A stretch of DNA of 64,000 nt, taken from the NCBI RefSeq assembly GCF_021018895.1, contig NC_079372.1, positions 16,458,318-16,522,317 of the forward strand. The letters are read 5' to 3'. A program made the position numbers and the translations under genes. Of this stretch, positions 1-12,589 are shown piece after piece (the first letter of the stretch is position 1; each line of letters begins with the position of its first letter). This DNA is from Seriola aureovittata (Eukaryota; Chordata; Actinopteri; Carangiformes; Carangidae). Below the pieces are notes generated by a model. The model was not told the origin of the DNA and did not search any database. It was given only the letters and a program-made list of their open reading frames with translations.

Positions 1-900
1 AATTTTCAGAAGATGGGGAAAGCAAAATGTAAATTTATGCACGCTTCCTTCCACTATACCATCATGTGAATTTTAGGAGTTGGTTCATCAAAATAAACAA
101 TAGGTGGCACTAATTCTCCACGGCAGAGGAAGAGGGGGCAACACCGTTAATTAAAAGAGTAACTTGAGTGACATTTAAGTAACATTTATTTGCTGAATCT
201 GTTTCTATTGAGGTTTTTTATGCACCTGTTACAAATACAAAAACAGCTGGATGGAAACTCGCCTAATGTCAGTTTACTCATCATATGGAATCCTACTGAG
301 CCTGGGAAACAGCTGCATAACATCTGTAGCTCCCGACAGAGGTTTTTGAAGTCTAAAAATAACCCTGATGATGTTATCAGGTTGTGTTGTATAAAGCTTA
401 CTTCAAATATTTGACTGAAGATCTGTTATAAACAGGGGGCATGGAAATTGAAATAAGAGGGCAGGTAGGGTTTAATCAAAAGCACTTGAGTTGTATTATG
501 CTAATTGTAGGATCTGGTGTTTTTGGAGCTTGTTTCTGAGTTTGTGCATCTTCAATTGTGATGATTCTCTTTAAAATCTGTCCGTCACAAATACCCCGAC
601 CTTATTCAAGAAATGTTGAACTGGACTCGGTTGTAAATACTTGAATACCTGGTTCTCCTCGTCAGTCAGTCACAACTGCAGAAGCCTCTCGGCTTCAAGT
701 ATCTACAACCAAGTTCAGTTGCCTTTGATTCAACTTTTCTCTGATAACCATGACCTCGTCACAGACTCCACGACATTATGGAAGTGCCATACTAAATATC
801 TGGAGTCACACAAAACACGTTTCTCTGTTGTATTGAATTGAGGCCACAGTCCATTAAAAGTCTATGAATTCAGATGTTTCTTGTCACACGATGATCTCAC
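1..900 (-). other. Intron of tnnc2 downstream of coding exon 3; no exon recognised
   Basis: By position this is the intron after the donor at 900-899. I looked for the next troponin C exon (the SGTIDFEEF region) on the minus strand and did not find it. The small open frames here show no recognisable protein. Confidence 0.6.
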
Positions 901-3150
901 CATCCTCATCCACCTCCTCAATGATGGCATCCAGCTCCTCCCTTGAGGGATTCTGGCCCAGCATCCTCATCACGGTACCCAACTCCTTGGTGCTGATGTC
1001 ACCGCCACCGTCTGTGTCAAACATGTCGAAGGCGGCTTTGAACTCTGGAAGTGACGAGGAAACAGTTCAAATTCAGAAAGTTTCAGTCAATCTGAAACCT
1101 CACAAACACTAGGAAGTTTAGATGACAGTCAGCGGAGGACCCTCAAGTATGATCCACTAACCCATTCATGTAGTGGAGGAGATAAGAGGACTGACCTGCA
1201 ATCATCTCCTCAGTCAGGAAGGAGCGGGCATCGCTCTGGGCGTCAGTGGGCTTGATAGAAGGAAATGAAAAAAGGCGGGAGGGGCAGTGTTGGAAGAATG
1301 AAAGGAGAGGTGGGAAGAGAGAGAGAGAAGTTAACTTTCCTGTCAGCTGTATACACCTGCAGCTGCAGTCATGTCAGTGACCTAATGACCTAATGCCAGA
1401 GCAGGATGTGAGGAGCGACTAGAATCAGAGAGGATACCAACATCTTCATCAGTTCACTACAAAACCACACACTCAAACACACATCTTACTGCTGCAGCTG
1501 CACTGATACAAAAGCATCAGTAAGCCGTGATCCCGTGGTCTGAGCAAGCTGATGGTTTCCAGCCAAAACACAACATTACTGCAGGTTCTAGCCCATTTAC
1601 TACAGTTCACGTACTGTGGATTACAGGTAAACACTTGTCAAGACATACCAAAGTGTGTGTGATCTTGGAGTCAGCCATTCACTTAACCAGTGTTTGACTA
1701 ATGGTCATAGATGGAAATCAATACTTGCATGGGAGGGCGGAAAAACACTTTAAAACAGTAAAATCCTACAGTATACTTTAGACAGTCATTAGTTGTGATA
1801 TAAAGTTATGTCTGTGTTATAGTAAAGACACAATAAAACGTGTATTTTTCTGCACGTTCCAGTGGGCTATGATCCCTCCTCCTTATATTTAAGCTATGTT
1901 TTTCCATCAGGCCACAGAAAACCAAAGGAGAAACCTAAAGCCAGAGACTGAACTATTATGGACGAAGTGACAGCCAAAGACTGGAAATAGCATTAGGTCA
2001 GGTAAGAAGTCATGTTTAATCCCCCGCCAGCTGTCTGCACGCGTTAATGACGGCTCTTAAAGGGGAACGCCACTCAATATAAAACTCACTACTCACAAAT
2101 TTAGGAATGAGTCTAGTCAATATTTCTGAGCAGGAAGAGAATAGTTGAGGTTTTATGTTGAGGTTTTTATACTGATTTTGATGTGTGCTGTTCCCAGTCT
2201 GAACCAAACATTTATCCTTTAACCTGCTAATGACACTGCAACTTTAAATCGTACAACTAATAGGAATCTTTCTTGACAGCGCTGGCTTCTTTTTCTTGTT
2301 GCTTACAATGCAAACATGTACAAAACAGTAAGAAACACCATGAGGTCTGGTCCCAAGTGCTGCTTCAGTTTTCTAAGAGGAAAGTTGAGGAGAAATATTA
2401 ACTGGAGTATCTCAAAGCGCAGCACAGAAAATTGAGTGCTATTCCCCTTTAATTGTTATCCAGACCCCTCTTTCGCAGTAGCTGAGGAGGACACTGACAA
2501 ATTTTCCCTCCTTCCCTGTTTGCTTGACAGAAAGTCATCAATATCACAACATATGGAAGGTCGTACAAACCCACTGCTTAGTTCTATTTAAAGCTGAATT
2601 TAAGGTGAGACTTGGGAGAGGATTTGAGAGGAATTTTCTCAAGGTGAATGTCCTAAGTTAGGACTCTCAGGAAAGTCAGCATGTCTTCTCACTTTCCTCA
2701 GCTGTGAGCTTTCTATCTTTAGTATCGTCCCCCTCCAAATCTAAATATCAAATCAGACTAAGTTTAAGTGATGGAGCACAAAACCAGAGAAAAATCTTTT
2801 TCTCTGCAAACATGTACAGTTTCCAACAGCAGGTTACCAAAAAGGAAAATTCATTTTTCTGTCTGCAGCAAAGCAAAGTGTGAGCCCCAAATTAAATTCC
2901 AAAGAAATTCATGATTTCCAGGAGATAAAGCAGCACTTAAATCCAGCTACGCTGCAGATGAAGACTTGTTGGATGACTGCTGGTGGGCAGAAGTAGTTCG
3001 TAGTGTAATAGTGTCCATCTTCTGCCACCTGGTTTTTAATCCTCGTCAGTGGAAAACAAACGCAAATCCTCAAAGAATCATTAAAACTAAATCTCCTTCT
3101 CCTAGTCGTTTCCCCCTTTACCTCCCTCTCAGCTGTCGGTTTCTTACCAT
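901..3150 (-). CDS. tnnc2: Fast skeletal troponin C, 5' part (three coding exons; gene continues left of window)
   Basis: Coding exons on the minus strand are 3150-3148 (the ATG only), 1250-1196 and 1044-901. Joined in phase they start [20 protein letters not shown], continue through the A helix, EF-hand loop I ([12 protein letters not shown]) and the central [20 protein letters not shown] segment, and stop at VDEDG in EF-hand II. Donors are ATG|GTAAGA, GCAG|GTCAG and GATG|GTGAGA; acceptors end in CAAG and CCAG. Troponin C is the calcium sensor of the thin filament; calcium on its N-lobe releases troponin I inhibition. Loop I keeps the D-x-D-G-G-G-D pattern of the fast skeletal isoform, whereas cardiac troponin C has a defunct first loop. 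The rest of EF-hand II and the C-lobe were searched for in 1-900 and not found, so they lie outside. The start sits in a good context (GGCCACC before ATG). Confidence 0.93.
1251..3147 (-). other. First intron of tnnc2
   Basis: This is the intron of about 1.9 kb between the ATG-only coding exon and coding exon 2. A short start-codon exon followed by a long first intron is common in vertebrate muscle genes, where such introns often hold enhancers; I cannot point to a specific enhancer. The 2050-2460 stretch contains two 'aaaggggaa / ttccccttt' segments facing each other, probably an old repeat copy. Confidence 0.6.
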
Positions 3151-3460
3151 GGTGGCCGGCTGTGCTGAATAACAGACACCAGAAAAAACAACAGACGTCT
3201 GGGAAATACAGTCTCCCTTCTACACAGTTCAGGTGGGACTGTGGCTTTACCCCCCTCCATAAGTACCCTCTTATCCCTCTACACTTTTACTGAAAATGAT
3301 CAGGATTGGGCAAGAGCCCCCCTCCTCAGACAACAGCCAGCCAATCAAATCCGACTTTAATTTGTGCCCTCTTACAATCTCGTGATGGACATCCCCTTGT
3401 GTGGCACACTCTCCGATCCCCCATATTTAGATAACAGACAAGCTCAGTGACATTTATTTA
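3151..3460 (-). promoter_or_regulatory. Likely 5'UTR and proximal promoter of tnnc2
   Basis: The stretch lies just upstream of the tnnc2 start codon on the minus strand. Immediately before the ATG is a Kozak-like GGCCACC. Further upstream are a CCAAT motif (about 3340-3346, read on the plus strand) and an A/T core flanked by CC/AG (CCATATTTAG, about 3421-3430), one base away from a CArG box (CC-A/T6-GG). CArG and E-box elements are usual in muscle promoters. I see no clear TATA box and cannot place the transcription start. This is inferred from position and short motifs only. Confidence 0.4.
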
Positions 3461-4489
3461 AAAAAAAAAAGAAAACACATCGCAGGCATCTGGCAGCTGG
3501 AGGTTATTTTGGCAGAGGATCAACTGGGCATCTCAGTGTGGATGGACACTTGATTTCACATACTGTAGAAGAACCCCAGTGCATGCACGATTACACACAT
3601 CACAAACGCGCACACTCAGATTAACACCTCCCTGCATGCACAGATTCTCTGCCCCTTTCTCAGTGTCTGTTAGCCCATCTATCTGCCTGACTCCCTGTCC
3701 TCGCTGCTGCTGACTTGCCCTTGGACTTATGACATCTGTAACCTAAGAGGCGTGCAAGTGGACTTGTGATCTCACACAGCTGTACTTCATCTTTAACCGT
3801 TTTAGCTGTTGGTTTGTCACTCCATCAACAAGTAAACAAACAAAACCGTCTCATATATCCACAAACAGGCAACCCAGGGCAGAGATTACAGCTGAGACAA
3901 CATGGAAAGAGTAAGGGAGAGCGTGGTTACAATGACACAAGAACCTGTGTTGCACTACAAATTTTATATGGGATCTGTAGTTTTTTTTTTTTCAATCACA
4001 AAGGTTTCAGTTTCTAATACCAACTGTTGTGACTGATGGTGATTTGTCCGGGATGAGCAGTGGTGCAGGGGCTAGTCTGGATGTGACGTCATGAAATTCA
4101 CCTCTTTTCTGAACTGCGCATGCTGAAGGTTTTAGTGGCAAATTTAAAATATAATTTTTAAAAATTTTCACTACTTATGTAATGAAACTAGAGAGTCTAC
4201 AGTGGCTGGCGTGGCGCTATTGATTCTGTGAAATTGTATTTGGCTGAATGCTTACATGCCAACATGCTCACAATGGACACAAGATTTGGGACTCTGGCAC
4301 ATTAACATCAAGGAAATATCTAACATGCTGAATGTCATTCCCTTTCTTATTATCATGCGTAACTTTTTTTTTTTTTAAAAGAAGACATCTACAAGCATTG
4401 GAAACTAGCTCAAAGACTTGAGACTTAACTTGGACTGTAGCTAAAAGACTTCAGACTTGACTGGAACTTGAAATATTGGCTTGTGAGCG

Positions 4490-4790
4490 TCTCTGCCTCA
4501 CAATGACGCGACAAACGCTAACATGCTGATATTTAACAGGCATTGTCTACTATGCTCCCCATCTTAGTTTAGTATGTTAGCATGCTTGCTAATTAGCACT
4601 AAACACAAAAGTACAGCTGAGGCTGGGAATGTCTTGCACCAAATTTTGATCTGATGATGCTGCTGGATGAAAAGTTAGAATTATTACAATTCCCCCTAAT
4701 GGGAACATGAATGTCTGAAGTTCATGTTTATCCATCTGTTTGAACCAAATTGGTAGGCTGACAGGCCATCACCATCCCCTCAGCTACACT
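4490..4790 (-). repeat. Dispersed fish repeat ('TTAGCATG / CTAATTAGCA' family), minus orientation
   Basis: The stretch contains GCTAACATGCTGATATTTAA and GCTAATTAGCACTAAACACA in an order that is the reverse complement of the copies at 8190-8380 and 55885-56216. I recognise it as a high-copy interspersed repeat of percomorph genomes; its class is unknown to me. Ends are approximate. Confidence 0.6.
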
Positions 4791-6559
4791 GCTAAAACAC
4801 AGATACACTATGAATATGAACAAGGAGTGAGGACCTGTATATGTCTGATAGATGCGATCTACTATCAAATGCACAACCCCGAGGATTTCTTTTCCACTTC
4901 AGACCACCAAGTCAGCTGATGGAAACATGAGTTAATCTCGGAGTCTCTGCTGATCTTGATGCACACTCTGGAATTTTAAGCAGTAAGGCTCTGCTGCCTG
5001 TCAATTCTCTCACTGGAGATCTATTTATGCCCACAGTAGTGTCTCATTGGCATGGAAACAAGAGCAGCTGTGACTGCTAATAACTTATCAGGCCGCTTAT
5101 CTTGAGATCAAAAAGTGCAGAATATGTTCAATTAGGGAAAAGAAAAATAATGGAGCACCTTTTAAAGGAAATGACAGATTCAGTGCATAAGTGGTCCGAG
5201 AGGCTCTCAGCAATCACCAGAATGAATACGACAAAGGCTTCAGCAGAATATAAAATAACCCACCAGACAGTGAGAGTCTGGGCATGACATTTCTGTGAAG
5301 TCTTATATCTATTGTGGACAAATAAGGCCATTCACTGCTTTATAGATCAGATGAAAAGTCCAGGTTGATTAAATAGCATCACTATCTCAGCATTGAAAAT
5401 AACAATTTAAATATCAGTAGCTGTGTCAGTGAGTCTATGAAGATCAACAGCAGGCAGCTGTTTCTGAAGAAAACAAAGATGTCCTGAAACCGATTGTGTG
5501 CTACCTGCAGAGTAACTGGTGAATATAGTGAATCATTTAGCAGCTAAAGAACCTGAGTTTTTGCTTCAGAGGTTGGTGGAGACCAAAAACAGAGTTTAAA
5601 GCATTTACATTCATAAGGTCATTACACAAACAACTCCACGCCTGCTTGATGTGAAAAGAGGCAACTGTTTGTTATATTGTCTAAAAAGGTGATATTATTT
5701 TAATATTGTGTTCAATGCTTTGTTTCTGCTGGCCCCAAAGAAAGATTGTGATCACATGAAATACTGATGAATGGATATGAAAAATATAATTAACACTATG
5801 ATTGATATGAATAATATAAAAGTAATCCAATTCAAATTAAGCTGTTTATGGCCGCTAAAGGCGAAGGTCAAAACAAGACGATAGAAACACAACAACCAAC
5901 TCAGCGCTTTAGCAGATTGTTTTGGCTAATGTGTTAGCAAACAGTTATCAAATTACATACTTGGTAGACACAGATACACATTCATCTGGAGTTGCGTTTC
6001 TGGGCACCTGATAAATGTAAGTCCAATTTCACTCTCCTTTTGGCTTTGCTTTCACTCGCTACCAACTGAGAAAATGATCTCTGCATGAGGTTGCTAAATG
6101 CTCCACTATGTTCACTTTTACACACTTTACACTTCTTTACTTTATCTGTACAACTGATTGACTCAATTTTGGGGATATTGATAAATGCAGCTTTAAAGCA
6201 AGCCTAATGTAACTTTTGCTGAATAGTTTCTGTGGCCACTGGTGACAGCTACGCTTTAATGGTAATTGCTAAAACGTAGCGTAACAGTAGCATTTGTAGC
6301 TAGAAAAGAAACGTAATATAATCAGCAAACTACCTCGTAAATGTAGATCATAGAGCAACACTGGATCTTCAATAACTTGGTGCAACATAAAATTCTCCCT
6401 CATCACCAACATACAAGGTTGTGCTGCAACATGCACATTTTGTCACAGGTTTACTGATGGACACATGACCTTTGGCCTTATGTCTACATCCAGTCAACAG
6501 CCTGGCTGCTCAGAGTTTCATTCAAATGTTTGAAGCCGCTATAACAGATTTGTCAAACT

Positions 6560-6725
6560 TGAGATGTCTTGGCAGCGCTAAGACACATATCTACCACATA
6601 ACAGCATCGTCCCTGGTTCAAGTCCAGCTGGGGACCGCTGCTGCATACCATGTCTTCACCCTCTCTCTCTCTATCTCTGCCTCTGTCTCCTCAAGTTTCC
6701 TGTCCCTCCACTGAGAACCGTCCAA
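6560..6725 (+). repeat. tRNA-derived SINE, degraded copy
   Basis: A B-box-like CTGGTTCAAGTCCAG at about 6613-6627 is followed by the 'gctgctgcataccatgtc' segment. A CT-rich body follows, ending in 'tttcctgtccctccactg'. The order B-box, 'GCTGCATGTC'-like core, CT-rich tract matches the copies at 10083-10275 and 36285-36420. The A-box side is poorly preserved. Confidence 0.65.
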
Positions 6726-8189
6726 TGGCGGTGAAATGTTGACACAATAATCAAATGTACAGAAAAAGGGAACCAACCTTTGAACCAATTCGTACAGCAA
6801 TTAGGACCAAAGTATGTCACGCTACACTCGAATGTGATATTAAAATCTTTGTGCTAATATGCCGTCAGTGTGTCCATTATTGTTACCAGCAACAGTGAAG
6901 GTCCAGTATGCAAGCCTCCGGTATGATTCAACAGGTCATATTATTGTTACCATGACGACAATAAGTCTGGCACTCCTTACAAATGACATATATGGTTGTT
7001 TAGGTTTAACATGCATTTACACTTTTGTATTTCTGTTGTATGGCAAAACATTGAAATTTTCCTGGCTGACAGAGCTACGCCAAACTGACAATCTTCACAA
7101 TAAACCATCATCATCTTCAGACCAGTCATATAAACTCACATAACACAATCAAATTCAACAGTATCACAAACTATGAAAGTGAAGTTTTTAAGAGTTTTGA
7201 GAGATAATGAGCAGTATAACATTCATGACGGCACAGTATGTTGCAGGGATGTTGTATTAGACTGCATATATTTTAGCTAGGTTTACCTAATGCATTAGCA
7301 ACACAATGTAGGTTATAGCATAGGAATCTCTGGGCATTTGTTTTTTTTTTTTTTTTTTTTAAAGCAATTTAAAAATCTGTCAGCAAAACAAACTGAATGT
7401 AGATTTTCTGACCACTAAACAGTATTATAAATCATTTGTCATCAAAACAAAGCAGAACATTGGTGTGTTTCAACTCCAGCATTAAGCATTTTAAAAAGAA
7501 ATGGAAGCAGAGTTCATATTTCATATACACAGCAGACATTTCCTTTTCCAAGCTAGGATATTCATTTTCCAAATAGACACATTGTGCCACTAATGTTGGG
7601 GGTGAAATTAGTGGCACACTAGTGAAATATGTAGCCTATGCATGTGCATAAATGTAAAATATGTTGTGCATATCAACCAAGACATTAAATGCATTAGTTC
7701 AGGGATAAAATTAGTGGCAAAAAACCTACACCACTACACCAATATTCCTCTTCTCCTGTGGGGCAAACATTTGCCTGCACAGCAGCTTAAATAATGATCG
7801 CTTGTCTACTGTACAAGCCAACACGGATTCAAATATCTCAACCACTACTGTGTGGATTGATGTGAAACACAATAGAAGCTTTCTATATCTGTGCATTTGA
7901 AATGGATATGTGAAATGGATGGCTGCTACAGAGTTGGACAAACATGCCTGCTTGGAACAAATACTCAAAGTGTCTAGACCCATTTCTCGACCTGACTTTA
8001 TTTCAGACACAGTGAAGTAGAAGACATAAATATGACATAAATAACTCCCTGGAGTGTGTGTGTTACTGTACGCTGATGGAAAATGTGTATATTTAGAACT
8101 CCCCATTTGTATTGTATTTCCTTCTATGCAACACAGTAACATTTGACCTGTAATAACCTTGGTTACATCTGGTGAAAATTTCTGTTTAT

Positions 8190-8380
8190 CCACAACTTTA
8201 TGGCCAAATACCTGGAACCTGAATGACTGTACTTTGTATTTATTGCTAATTTGCAAAATACTAGCATGCTAACATGGCAAAGACATGAAACATTATACCT
8301 GATAAACATCAACATGCTCGCATTGCCAATGTGAGCATGTTGTCATTAGCATTTAGCTCAAAGCTGAGCTGTGACAAACC
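8190..8380 (+). repeat. Dispersed fish repeat ('TTAGCATG' family), plus orientation
   Basis: The stretch reads from a 'ggccaaatacctg' segment through ACTAGCATGCTAACATGGC to 'ttagcatttagctcaaagc'. The same succession occurs at 56005-56210, and reversed at 4490-4790. Ends are approximate. Confidence 0.6.
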
Positions 8381-10082
8381 TTTTTACTAATCAATATTAT
8401 GTCTGTTTGCTCTTTATGCTGTATCACATATATTTGTAAAAATCAATTTAAGAGTACCTATCCGTCTATTTATTTATTTGTTATGAATTGATATTGTGTG
8501 TTACTGTTGTTTAAATAGAGACTGATTATTTAATAAGCGTTGTGCTTTTTGTTCAGCTGTTTTTTGTTTGTTTGTTTGTTTGTTTTATTGTGTTGCTCAA
8601 GATATCATATCCTTTATCTAACAAAACAACATCTGAGCAGGAAAGCTCTTCCTTCTTCCATCCCAGAAACCTTAAACCACTTTAGGTCTAACTCAAACTC
8701 TAATCAGTCGGTGGGAGAAAACAAATGGCTGACCTGCCCTCAGCATTTAGTTTTCTTTGCAGATTTGATCCATTCCTCTTCTAATGAGACCTTTTCTCCA
8801 CTCTTTATCCTTGCCCTCACTCCTTGCCCAACACTCTGCCTCATCACCCTCCTCCTACTGTTCTCCATGTTCTGATCCTCAGCGTCTCCTCTTTCCTTCT
8901 TAACCTCCTCTCACCCCACTCAGTCATCACCCCTGCCATCCCCTGATGGCCGCAGTGCAAGTTCAGCTTCCATGCCGTCCGACTTATGTCACCTCCTTCA
9001 TGCAGTGCCCGTGCCTGACTGACAGCACCAGCTGATGCTCTGCCCAACTCAAGACTTTCCAGAGCCGCTTCTCCTCTTGTTGGCTGAGACAAAAAGGTGT
9101 AGAAGGGTTAGAATATTTTGGTGTGAAGAGGAAGAACAAAACACCAAGAGGAAATTACTTGTCCTCATTTTATCATTTTCTTTTTTCTTTCTTTCTTTTT
9201 CTCCTTCTCTTTCCACCTTCATCTCTTCTACCTCCTTCTATTCCTGGACATTCCCCAGAGGAGCAGCTGAAGCCTCCAGACAAACACACCCTATATAAGG
9301 TTGGAGGTATGCCATCGCTCCTCCCCCACTGGCTCTCTATCCATCCATCCTGATCCCTCAATTTCTGCCCTTCTTCTGTTCCTTTTCTCACTGTCCTTTC
9401 TAGCTGCCCCCCTCTCGTCCACTTCACTCCTTAATACCCCACCCCCTTTCTATACTGTATTTACATTATTACTAGTTATTGGGATATAAAATGTAGCCCA
9501 AACAGGACCGGCAAATTTAAGACAATATAAAGACAGATATAGATTCTATGAATATTTTAAAAAGTACAGTAAAGTAAAATATCTCCTAAAATCCTGAAAA
9601 TATTTTGGTTTACAGATGATCAGAAACTGAATGGTTGTTCATTTCTGATGCATTTACGTGTCTCAAACACCTGAATAAATAGTAAACAGAACGATTTAAC
9701 TGACAATTTCATTTTGAAAATCATTTAAGTTAGCTTCCTTTTTGGACTTCTTTGTTTGAAAATGTATACACAGTGTTCTACCATCTACCATGTATGAATT
9801 TGTGGTGTCTTGTAAGACCATGGTGCCTGGATGACTCATAAGTTCATACATTCATTCATGCATAAATCTTTGGGCTTACGGTCAATAAATACAATAAATG
9901 AAGTCATATAATTGCATAATAGTGTGTCCTAGTTAATATATAGAAATTGCACCACGCAGCATAAATCCTGCCCCAGATGGTCACCTCTGCAGCGCACTTA
10001 CCAGTCTTTAACACCGGGGGTCAGCCTGCTCCTTTTAGTCAGTTAGAAGATGATTTGTTTTCATGAGTCAAAAGCCATTTCC

Positions 10083-10275
10083 AGGGGCGTCGTGTGGCAT
10101 GGTGGTCTGGGCGGGCGCCTCATGTGTGGAGGCTGCAGTCCTCGCTGCAGTTGGCCCCGGTTCAAATCCCGCATCGGACGGCCTTTCACTGCGTGTCGTT
10201 CCCCCTCTCTCTGCCTCCCCGTTTCCTGTCTCTCTCCACTGTACTGTCAAATAAAGGCATAAAAGCGAAATAAAG
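10083..10275 (+). repeat. tRNA-derived SINE, well preserved
   Basis: An A-box-like TGGTCTGGGCGGGC region at about 10101 and a B-box GGTTCAAATCCCGC at about 10159-10172 form the tRNA-like head. The body then runs through 'cactgcgtgtcgttccccctctctctgcctccc' style pyrimidine tracts to 'tactgtcaaataaaggcata'. That tail is typical of a common fish SINE. Three same-orientation copies lie in this window. Small open frames over this interval are not genes. Confidence 0.8.
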
Positions 10276-11199
10276 AGAATTCCACTTTATTCTGCAGATG
10301 GTTTAATAGGAAAATAAGACATAAGTCTTTCTTAATATGCTGTTTTTACTGTTAGTATACCAAAAAATTGTCTATGTTTTATACAAACGCTAAATACACA
10401 ATAGATGTCCTGATGCATGTCAATCAAACTGTAACTTTTAATATGACTGCCCATTGAACTCAATTTTTTAAAAAGATTTAATTCACTATTTTTTGTTTTC
10501 TGCTGCATTATTGGATCTGTTTACCACCATAAAGTTTTCTTTATGGTGGTAAACAAATTGCCCCTGATGGCTGTTCCATCAGTGTAAACTGCTGATGTTA
10601 CTTACACCTGATGATTGTCATGACTAATGTCTACAAGAGGCTTGAAATGAATGAAATGATCAAATTCTGAAGGAAAAAAAAAACTTTTGTGGAGTACATA
10701 CCAGAAGGCAGTTGTTGCAAGTTGTTATTCAATCAATTGGTTGTCACACAAAGTACTGAAGTTTTAAAAGTTTGACTTTCGGTACTGCCATGTTGGCTGG
10801 CATTGAGGAAAAGCATGTGATGAAATAATGATGAAAGAGGAGAATCCAGACCTCTGGATCCAACTGTGCGGAAGAAATAACATCAATTACACTTTCAAAT
10901 TATTTTTTAAGCTGGACATACAGGGAAATGCAGATAGATGCAGGTGCTATCTCTCATATACACACACAACATTTTCCTCTTGATATCTAATTGTAGGCTT
11001 TAATATTCCACAACAGAACATCATCCGGCATCAATTTAGCACAGATGCATTGAAGCTCATTGTGGAGTGTTCCATTTAAGATAAACACAAAGCTTGTGCT
11101 ACAGAAAATGGACCAGACTCAGTGAATAGCTCCCTAAGCTTAACATGTCCTATGATAACTATTAATTTAGCTGTACAGACTAATCAGCAGTGATAACTA

Positions 11200-12385
11200 A
11201 CATGTCTTTGGGGTCATCAGGTGGGAACCTCCTTTCACCAGTGTTTCGTCTAGTTGGTCCCACAACACCTCCAGGAGGCTAGACAGTGATCACTGGCGTC
11301 CCAGAGTCACTCCCCTAATGCCAGCCATCACTGCTCCTCACACCACCATTTTCTTTATCTTGCCTATGCTACCACAAACAACACCATCATCAACTCTGAC
11401 AAAACACACTAGCAGATTCAGCAAACAAACTCCCCTAAACAGTTGGAGAAAGTGGCGGCCATTTTGAAGGAGGCAGAGTCAAGGAGAGAAGCCTTTTTGA
11501 GCTAAACTCTCCCCCGCCGGATTAGGCTGTGCTCTACACCCCCGATACTCTCCAACACCACACCATGCAACTCACCTAAAACAAACAAACTCACCTAAAC
11601 AGCCACAGACACACTACAAACCAATTCAATACAAGCAAACAATACAGGCCACCTCACCTGGACTAACCGCATGGTCTCAAAGAGGCTCACACAGGCCACA
11701 CCCCCACTTAAAAACACTTCCTCTTCCTGGATTTCTTCCTTGCTTCTCCTAAGAGTCTATCTATCCTAAGTGCTCCCCCTGCTGGGCCCCCAGCTACCAT
11801 TACTCCTTCTCATCCAAATCCACTGACTGGATCTTGCTGCCTCATCTGACATGTCCTTTATAATTTTCCTCACACTCTGTCCACTTGCTCCTAACTCCCT
11901 TACCAAAGAGACAACAGACCTTGCTACAAATCCTCTACATCCTACTTCCACTGGACAAATCCTAACTTTCCATCCTCGCTGCTCTGCTTCTGCCCCTAAC
12001 TCTGCATACCTGAGCTTTTTCCTTTCATATGCTTCCTCAACTAAGGCCTCCCACGGAACAGTCAGCTCTATGAAATATACTTTCATTCTACTCCTAGACC
12101 ACAAGACTATACCAGGCCTTAGCTTTGTAATGGCTATTTCCTGGGGAACAAGAAGCTTTCCTCCTAAATCTACCTGCATTTCCCAATCACAAGCACCTTC
12201 TAAGCTGCCTTGCCTTCTTGTTGTCTTACCAACTTTCTCTCCCTCTTGAACAAACTTGATTGCACCTTTCTTTGTTTTAGGTCCTCCTAAATTTGCCTGC
12301 CTCCGTAACTCTTCAATTCCTGCAGCTAAGCTTTTTAGAACCTGGTTATGTGATGTGTTATTATATCTCCACATCTGCACTCAAT
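11200..12385 (-). pseudogene. Decayed retrotransposon: C-terminal part of a reverse-transcriptase polyprotein
   Basis: An open frame on the minus strand (12380-11766, 204 codons) reads HNQVLKSLAAGIEELRRQ, later FIELTVPWEALVEEAYERKK, then PVEVGCRGFVARSVVSLVRE and SSQWIWMRRSNGSWG. I recognise this as the C-terminal end of reverse-transcriptase proteins found in many copies in fish. A separated piece ending GERRFPPDDPKDM lies at about 11241-11203 on the same strand, in another frame and preceded by an in-frame stop; I believe it is the old C-terminus. The RPx(n)IELT arrangement resembles a PD-(D/E)XK nuclease fold, but here the expected RPD reads RPG. No reverse-transcriptase core is present, so this is a truncated dead copy. 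Confidence 0.7.
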
Positions 12386-12589
12386 GTACCACATAGCTGA
12401 CAACTTAGACTAAGAACAAAGCAGAAATGATCATTAACTGAGTGGTGGGTGTGCACATGTGTGTGAGGGGTAGCTCTCAGGTCAGGTCATGAGTGGATGG
12501 AGATGTAGGAGGATGTGGACCAGTGAGGCTCACAACGCCGTTGCCAAGGGAGAGGTTGATTAGACACATCACTGGCTGTTCACGTCAAA

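Larger units (their letters stand above)
3461..10080. other. Intergenic region with dispersed repeats, no gene recognised
   Basis: No open frame here has a recognisable domain or a coherent exon chain. The 176-codon frame on the minus strand at 7726-8256 overlaps a dispersed repeat and has no recognisable motif. Contents are two copies of a dispersed fish repeat, a SINE, a T tract at 7341-7360, and a pyrimidine-rich stretch at 8640-9470. That stretch includes a TATA-like CTATATAAGG at about 9291-9300 without a gene I can attach to it. Confidence 0.6.

Noticed and set aside
620..700. Possible fourth tnnc2 exon on the minus strand (a DEEN-like stretch)
   Set aside because: The translation does not continue as a troponin C EF-hand and there are no matching splice sites.
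861..900. Reading through the tnnc2 exon 3 donor (IIV then stop) as a truncated troponin C
   Set aside because: GATG|GTGAGA is a strong donor at the usual position and phase, so the early stop is intronic.
7726..8256. 176-codon open frame on the minus strand
   Set aside because: No recognisable domain, no splice context, and it overlaps the dispersed repeat at 8190-8380. AT-rich fish intergenic DNA yields such frames by chance.
9285..9305. TATA-like CTATATAAGG as promoter of a gene
   Set aside because: No coding exon or donor that I can connect downstream on the plus strand; left as an isolated motif.
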